From positions 1-8,896 of the forward strand of contig CAMNBW010000046.1 in the NCBI GenBank assembly GCA_946533525.1: a stretch of 8,896 nucleotides of DNA. Direction: 5' to 3'. Below, piece after piece: positions 6,380 to 8,896 of this stretch. This DNA is from an uncultured Lachnospiraceae bacterium (lineage in GTDB: Bacteria; Bacillota; Clostridia; Lachnospirales; Lachnospiraceae). The translations under genes and the position numbers were made by a program. Position 1 is the first letter of the stretch, and the number at the start of each line of letters is the position of its first letter. The notes beneath the pieces were generated by a model. The model was not told where the DNA came from, searched no databases, and saw nothing but the letters and a program-made list of their open reading frames with translations.

Positions 6380-7547
6380 AAAATGGTTTGCTTCGATAAA
6401 GAACCTGTTTGCCCGCGATAAGGACGACTACGATCCCGAGGGAGAGGAGAGGTTCCTGCCCTTAAGGCGGGACAGGCTCGATATAGACGACTACTATGAG
6501 CGCGAGCAGTACATACGCTCCTGCTGCGAGCAGATGATAGAGGCTACCTCGGAGATAGAGCGCTCCACGATGGAGTACCGGTTGGTGACGGACTACCTTA
6601 TGGACATCGAGGAGATAGAGAACGCTCCCTACCAGAGCAAGCGGGATGCCATCGATATAGCCCAGAAAATCGTCAATCTGGAGCGCGATTCCGAGGATTC
6701 CACCCATAAAGTCGGGAAGATCGCCGAGGAGCAGTACCGGCTCATGGATAAATATGCCGCACAGATCGAGACCGATCTGGGGCAGATGAAGGAAAACGAG
6801 GAGTATAAGCTTAAGGTCAGGACCGACTTAAGGACGCTGGAAAGCGAGAAGGCCGTAACGGAATACAAGATAAACGAGCTTTCGGCCAATATAACCAATG
6901 CAAAAAACGTCGTGGCGATAACCGTCACCGCAACGGTGGTGGCAATAGGCATCCTGCTTTTTTTGCAGTTCGGCATGGGGCTCGATGCGGTCAGCGGCTA
7001 TGTTGTGGCGGCGGCTCTCTGCGCCGGGGCGCTTACGATGGCCTTCCTGCGCTTTAAAAATTATTCCAGGGAGATAAAAAGGGCCAGAAGATATTTAAAC
7101 CAGGTTATAAGTAAACAGAATACCGTCAAGATAAGGTACGTGAACGTTACGAACCTGCTGGAGTATGAATATGCGAAATACCATGTGAGTACGGCGGGCG
7201 AGCTTGAATATTTCAGGGATATGTATTATGAGGAGAAGAGGGCAAGGCAGGCACTTGGACGGGCCAAGGGGGAGCTCAGCAATCAAAGGAGGAAGCTTGT
7301 CGAGGCGTTGGGCGAGCTCAGGCTCAAGGACCCGAATATCTGGGTAAGACAGTGCAGGGCGCTTATAGATCCTAAGGAAATGGTGGAGATCAGGCATGAG
7401 CTTCGCATAAGGAGAGAGAATATCCGCACGAAGATAGAATATAATACGAAAAACCGCGAGGATGCAAAAAATGAGATAAACGACATAGTGCGCAGCTATC
7501 CCAGGTATGCAAAAGAGGTATTGGATATAGTTTCCGGTTATGAATAA
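6366..7547 (+). CDS. Coiled-coil membrane-hairpin protein of unknown function
   Basis: 393 residues; the start at 6366 lies inside the preceding gene, with AGGAAG (6350-6355) 10 nt upstream. The N-terminus MNIFKKWFASIKNLFA (1-16) is a basic, amphipathic helix with aromatic residues on one face and lacks a signal-peptide core, suggesting peripheral membrane contact. A long charged, heptad-rich helical region (about 43-180) leads into two hydrophobic helices (about 181-201 and 207-227) joined by a turn of five or six residues, followed by a second long coiled-coil region (228-375). The short turn implies a hairpin with both coiled-coil arms on the same side. The basic residues RFKNYSREIKRARR after the second helix make that side the cytoplasm. 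I do not recognise the family. Its likely role is the membrane anchor for the soluble products of the operon (inference). It is the last gene; no clear terminator follows before the next promoter. Confidence 0.85.
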   Translation: MNIFKKWFASIKNLFARDKDDYDPEGEERFLPLRRDRLDIDDYYEREQYIRSCCEQMIEATSEIERSTMEYRLVTDYLMDIEEIENAPYQSKRDAIDIAQKIVNLERDSEDSTHKVGKIAEEQYRLMDKYAAQIETDLGQMKENEEYKLKVRTDLRTLESEKAVTEYKINELSANITNAKNVVAITVTATVVAIGILLFLQFGMGLDAVSGYVVAAALCAGALTMAFLRFKNYSREIKRARRYLNQVISKQNTVKIRYVNVTNLLEYEYAKYHVSTAGELEYFRDMYYEEKRARQALGRAKGELSNQRRKLVEALGELRLKDPNIWVRQCRALIDPKEMVEIRHELRIRRENIRTKIEYNTKNREDAKNEINDIVRSYPRYAKEVLDIVSGYE

Positions 7548-7579
7548 GATTGGGGCAGTCCTATTGTACATTGTAGTGA

Positions 7580-7608
7580 TTGACGGGCAGTGAAAAAAAC
7601 ATTATACT
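7580..7608 (+). promoter_or_regulatory. Promoter for the BMP-family lipoprotein gene
   Basis: TTGACG (7580-7585) and TATACT (7603-7608) are separated by 17 nt, each matching five of six consensus bases of a sigma-A-type promoter. The start would be near G7615, giving a leader of about 77 nt. It lies 33 nt past the stop of the previous gene, so the transporter gene has its own promoter. Confidence 0.75.
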
Positions 7609-7621
7609 GCTCTTGTTTAAC

Positions 7622-7675
7622 AGACAAAGGGGTTGTATGTATATGGAAGAAGTACATACAGCCCGATTGTTTTTT
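7622..7675 (+). terminator. Terminator-like leader hairpin (attenuator candidate)
   Basis: GGGTTGTATGTA (7630-7641) pairs with TACATACAGCCC (7653-7664) in a 12-bp stem with one G-U pair and an 11-nt loop. Six T's follow at 7670-7675. A lower helix, AGACAA (7622-7627) with TTGTTT (7667-7672), can extend the stem across a 2x2 internal loop. The structure sits after the transporter promoter and directly before its ribosome-binding site, with no room for a promoter in between. Transcription of the gene must therefore pass through it. It could stop read-through from the upstream operon, attenuate the transporter gene, or both. The 5-nt gap between the stem and the T run may make it a partial terminator. 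Confidence 0.6.
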
Positions 7676-7676
7676 C

Positions 7677-7683
7677 AGGAGGA
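7677..7683 (+). promoter_or_regulatory. Ribosome-binding site fixing the lipoprotein start
   Basis: AGGAGGA lies 8 nt upstream of the ATG at 7692, an almost ideal Shine-Dalgarno. It selects this ATG over an in-frame GTG at 7590, which would lie upstream of the predicted transcription start and put 34 unrelated residues before the signal peptide. Confidence 0.85.
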
Positions 7684-7691
7684 AGAAAATT

Positions 7692-8882
7692 ATGAAGAGA
7701 AAGGTACTAAGCATACTGTTGACAGTGGTTATGTCGGTCGGATTACTTGCAGGCTGCGGCGGAAATGGAGCGGCTCCGGCAGCGGATGGGGCAGCGAAGG
7801 CGGGCTCCGGGACGGCGGCTTCAGATATTAAGATCGGCGCTATCTATATCGGAGATGAAAACGAGGGATACACCTATGCGCACATGAAGGGCATCGACGA
7901 CATGATGAGCGAGCTTGGCCTTTCGGACGCACAGGTTATAGAAAAAACGAATATACCCGAGGGAGAGGAATGCTTCGACGCGGCGGTTGACCTTGCCGAG
8001 CAGGGCTGCAACATGATCTTTGCAACGAGCTTCGGCCATGAGGACTATCTTTTACAGGCGGCTGCCGAATATCCCGATATTCAGTTCTTCCATGCCACGG
8101 GCTATCAGGCCGCTACTTCGGGCCTTGAAAATTTCCACAACTATTTTACCAAGATATATGAGGCCCGTTACGTATCGGGCGTGGTTGCCGGAATGAAATT
8201 AAACGAGATGATAGAGAGCGGGAAGATCACCCCGGATAAGGCCAAGATAGGCTATGTAGGAGCCTTCCCCTATGCCGAGGTAATTTCCGGCTTTACCTCC
8301 TTCTTCCTTGGTGCAAGGAGTGTCTGCGAGTCGGCAACTATGGAGGTTCAGTACACCAACAGCTGGGCGGATATGTCCATGGAGAACGAGGTTGCCACGA
8401 AGCTCATCCAGGACGGCTGCGTACTTATAAGCCAGCACGCCGATACCACCGGAGCTCCTACGGCCTGCGAGGCACAGGGCGTTCCCTGCGTGGGCTACAA
8501 TGTGGATATGACCAGCGTGGCTCCCACCTGTGCGCTCACCTCCTCCGCGAACAACTGGGGAGCCTATTACACGATAGCCGTGCAGAGCTACCTGAATGGA
8601 GAGACGATACCTGTTGACTGGGCGGGCGGATACTCGGACGGAGTCGTTTATATAACCCCTCTTAACGCCGATGCCATCGCTCCTGGAACCGAGGAGAAGG
8701 TCAAGGAAGTGGAGACTGCCCTGGCGGACGGGACCCTGCATGTATTTGACGCTTCCACCTTCACGGTCGACGGCAAGCAGCCCGAGGACGAGCTGATAAG
8801 CGACGGCTATTACCACGAGTCGGAGAAGGTTTCGGCTCCCAGCTTTGCTTATATCATAGACGGGATAACAACACAGGAATAA
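7692..8882 (+). CDS. BMP-family ABC transporter substrate-binding lipoprotein
   Basis: 396 residues. The N-terminus MKRKVLSILLTVVMSVGLLAGC is a lipoprotein signal peptide with lipobox LAGC and the lipidated Cys at 22, followed by an Ala/Gly-rich linker (23-44). The mature domain starts at KIGAIYIGDENEGYTYAH (47-64) and carries family blocks ARYVSGVVAGMK (158-169), IGYVGAFPYAEVISGF (186-201) and FFLGARSV (204-211). These identify the BMP/Med/PnrA family of type I periplasmic-binding-fold proteins, anchored on the outer face of the membrane in Gram-positives. Known members bind purine nucleosides (PnrA of Treponema pallidum is the example); the ligand here cannot be read from the sequence. The length is normal for the family and the gene is complete. 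The ATPase and permease genes expected to follow would lie past the right edge, where only 14 nt remain. Confidence 0.93.
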   Translation: MKRKVLSILLTVVMSVGLLAGCGGNGAAPAADGAAKAGSGTAASDIKIGAIYIGDENEGYTYAHMKGIDDMMSELGLSDAQVIEKTNIPEGEECFDAAVDLAEQGCNMIFATSFGHEDYLLQAAAEYPDIQFFHATGYQAATSGLENFHNYFTKIYEARYVSGVVAGMKLNEMIESGKITPDKAKIGYVGAFPYAEVISGFTSFFLGARSVCESATMEVQYTNSWADMSMENEVATKLIQDGCVLISQHADTTGAPTACEAQGVPCVGYNVDMTSVAPTCALTSSANNWGAYYTIAVQSYLNGETIPVDWAGGYSDGVVYITPLNADAIAPGTEEKVKEVETALADGTLHVFDASTFTVDGKQPEDELISDGYYHESEKVSAPSFAYIIDGITTQE

Positions 8883-8896
8883 GATGCATATAATAA

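Noticed and set aside
577..7547. Phage, toxin-antitoxin or restriction-type defence island
   Set aside because: No integrase, nuclease, methylase, transposase or toxin motif was seen, and base composition and codon use look uniform with the flanking metabolic and transport genes.
7095..7571. 158-codon minus-strand open frame across the end of the membrane-protein gene
   Set aside because: Its hydrophobic look comes from the reverse complement of charged coiled-coil codons. It lies opposite a better-supported gene.
7615..7670. Purine, preQ1 or guanidine riboswitch in the leader of the transporter gene
   Set aside because: The leader lacks the conserved core sequences of these classes as I know them and is too short upstream of the hairpin to hold a purine-type aptamer.
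7590..7691. GTG-started N-terminal extension of the lipoprotein gene
   Set aside because: It would overlap the promoter and the leader hairpin, start before the predicted transcript, and bury the lipoprotein signal peptide. The AGGAGGA at 7677 marks the ATG at 7692.
7637..7831. Possible leader ORF starting at ATG 7637 or 7643, in another frame to the lipoprotein
   Set aside because: AGGGG lies only 4 nt before the first ATG, the frame runs about 130 nt into the lipoprotein gene, and the encoded sequence shows no attenuator-type codon run.
8199..8816. 205-codon open frame on the minus strand inside the lipoprotein gene
   Set aside because: It is fully antisense to a well-supported gene, has no ribosome-binding site or recognisable domain, and is explained by the codon bias of the plus-strand gene.

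Overview
The window looks like a chromosomal segment from a Gram-positive member of the Clostridia, most likely a Lachnospiraceae-type gut or rumen anaerobe. Three things point that way. The Ile codon ATA and the Arg codons AGG/AGA are used freely. The two largest genes resemble uncharacterised families that I associate from memory with Lachnospiraceae (DUF5717 and DUF5716). The last gene is a lipoprotein of the kind common in that group. No search was run, so the taxonomy is inference.

Layout. (1) Positions 1-505, minus strand: the N-terminal 168 residues of a PLP-dependent class I/II aminotransferase-fold enzyme closest to CobD-type threonine-phosphate decarboxylases; it runs off the left edge. 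(2) Positions 506-576: a compact divergent control region with two back-to-back sigma-A-like promoters whose -10 boxes overlap. (3) Positions 577-7547, plus strand: a four-gene operon. It encodes a 1197-residue Ig-like plus helical-repeat protein (DUF5717-like), a 428-residue degenerate Hsp70/actin-fold protein (DUF5716-like), a 280-residue TPR protein, and a 393-residue coiled-coil protein with a central two-helix membrane hairpin. The first and second genes overlap by 4 nt and the third and fourth by 14 nt, so each pair is probably translationally coupled. (4) Positions 7548-7691: a strong promoter and a short leader almost filled by a terminator-like hairpin. (5) Positions 7692-8882: a 396-residue BMP-family (PnrA/Med-like) substrate-binding lipoprotein, probably the first gene of an ABC importer operon that continues past the window.

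The four-gene operon is the candidate undescribed system. None of its proteins has a signal peptide, and three of the four are predicted to be soluble and cytosolic. Together they look like a membrane-tethered cytoplasmic assembly: a large scaffold, an Hsp70/actin-like subunit lacking the usual nucleotide-binding glycines, a TPR adaptor and a coiled-coil membrane anchor. What the assembly does cannot be read from the sequence. No tRNA, rRNA, CRISPR array, insertion sequence or integrase was seen, and nothing suggests a mobile element.
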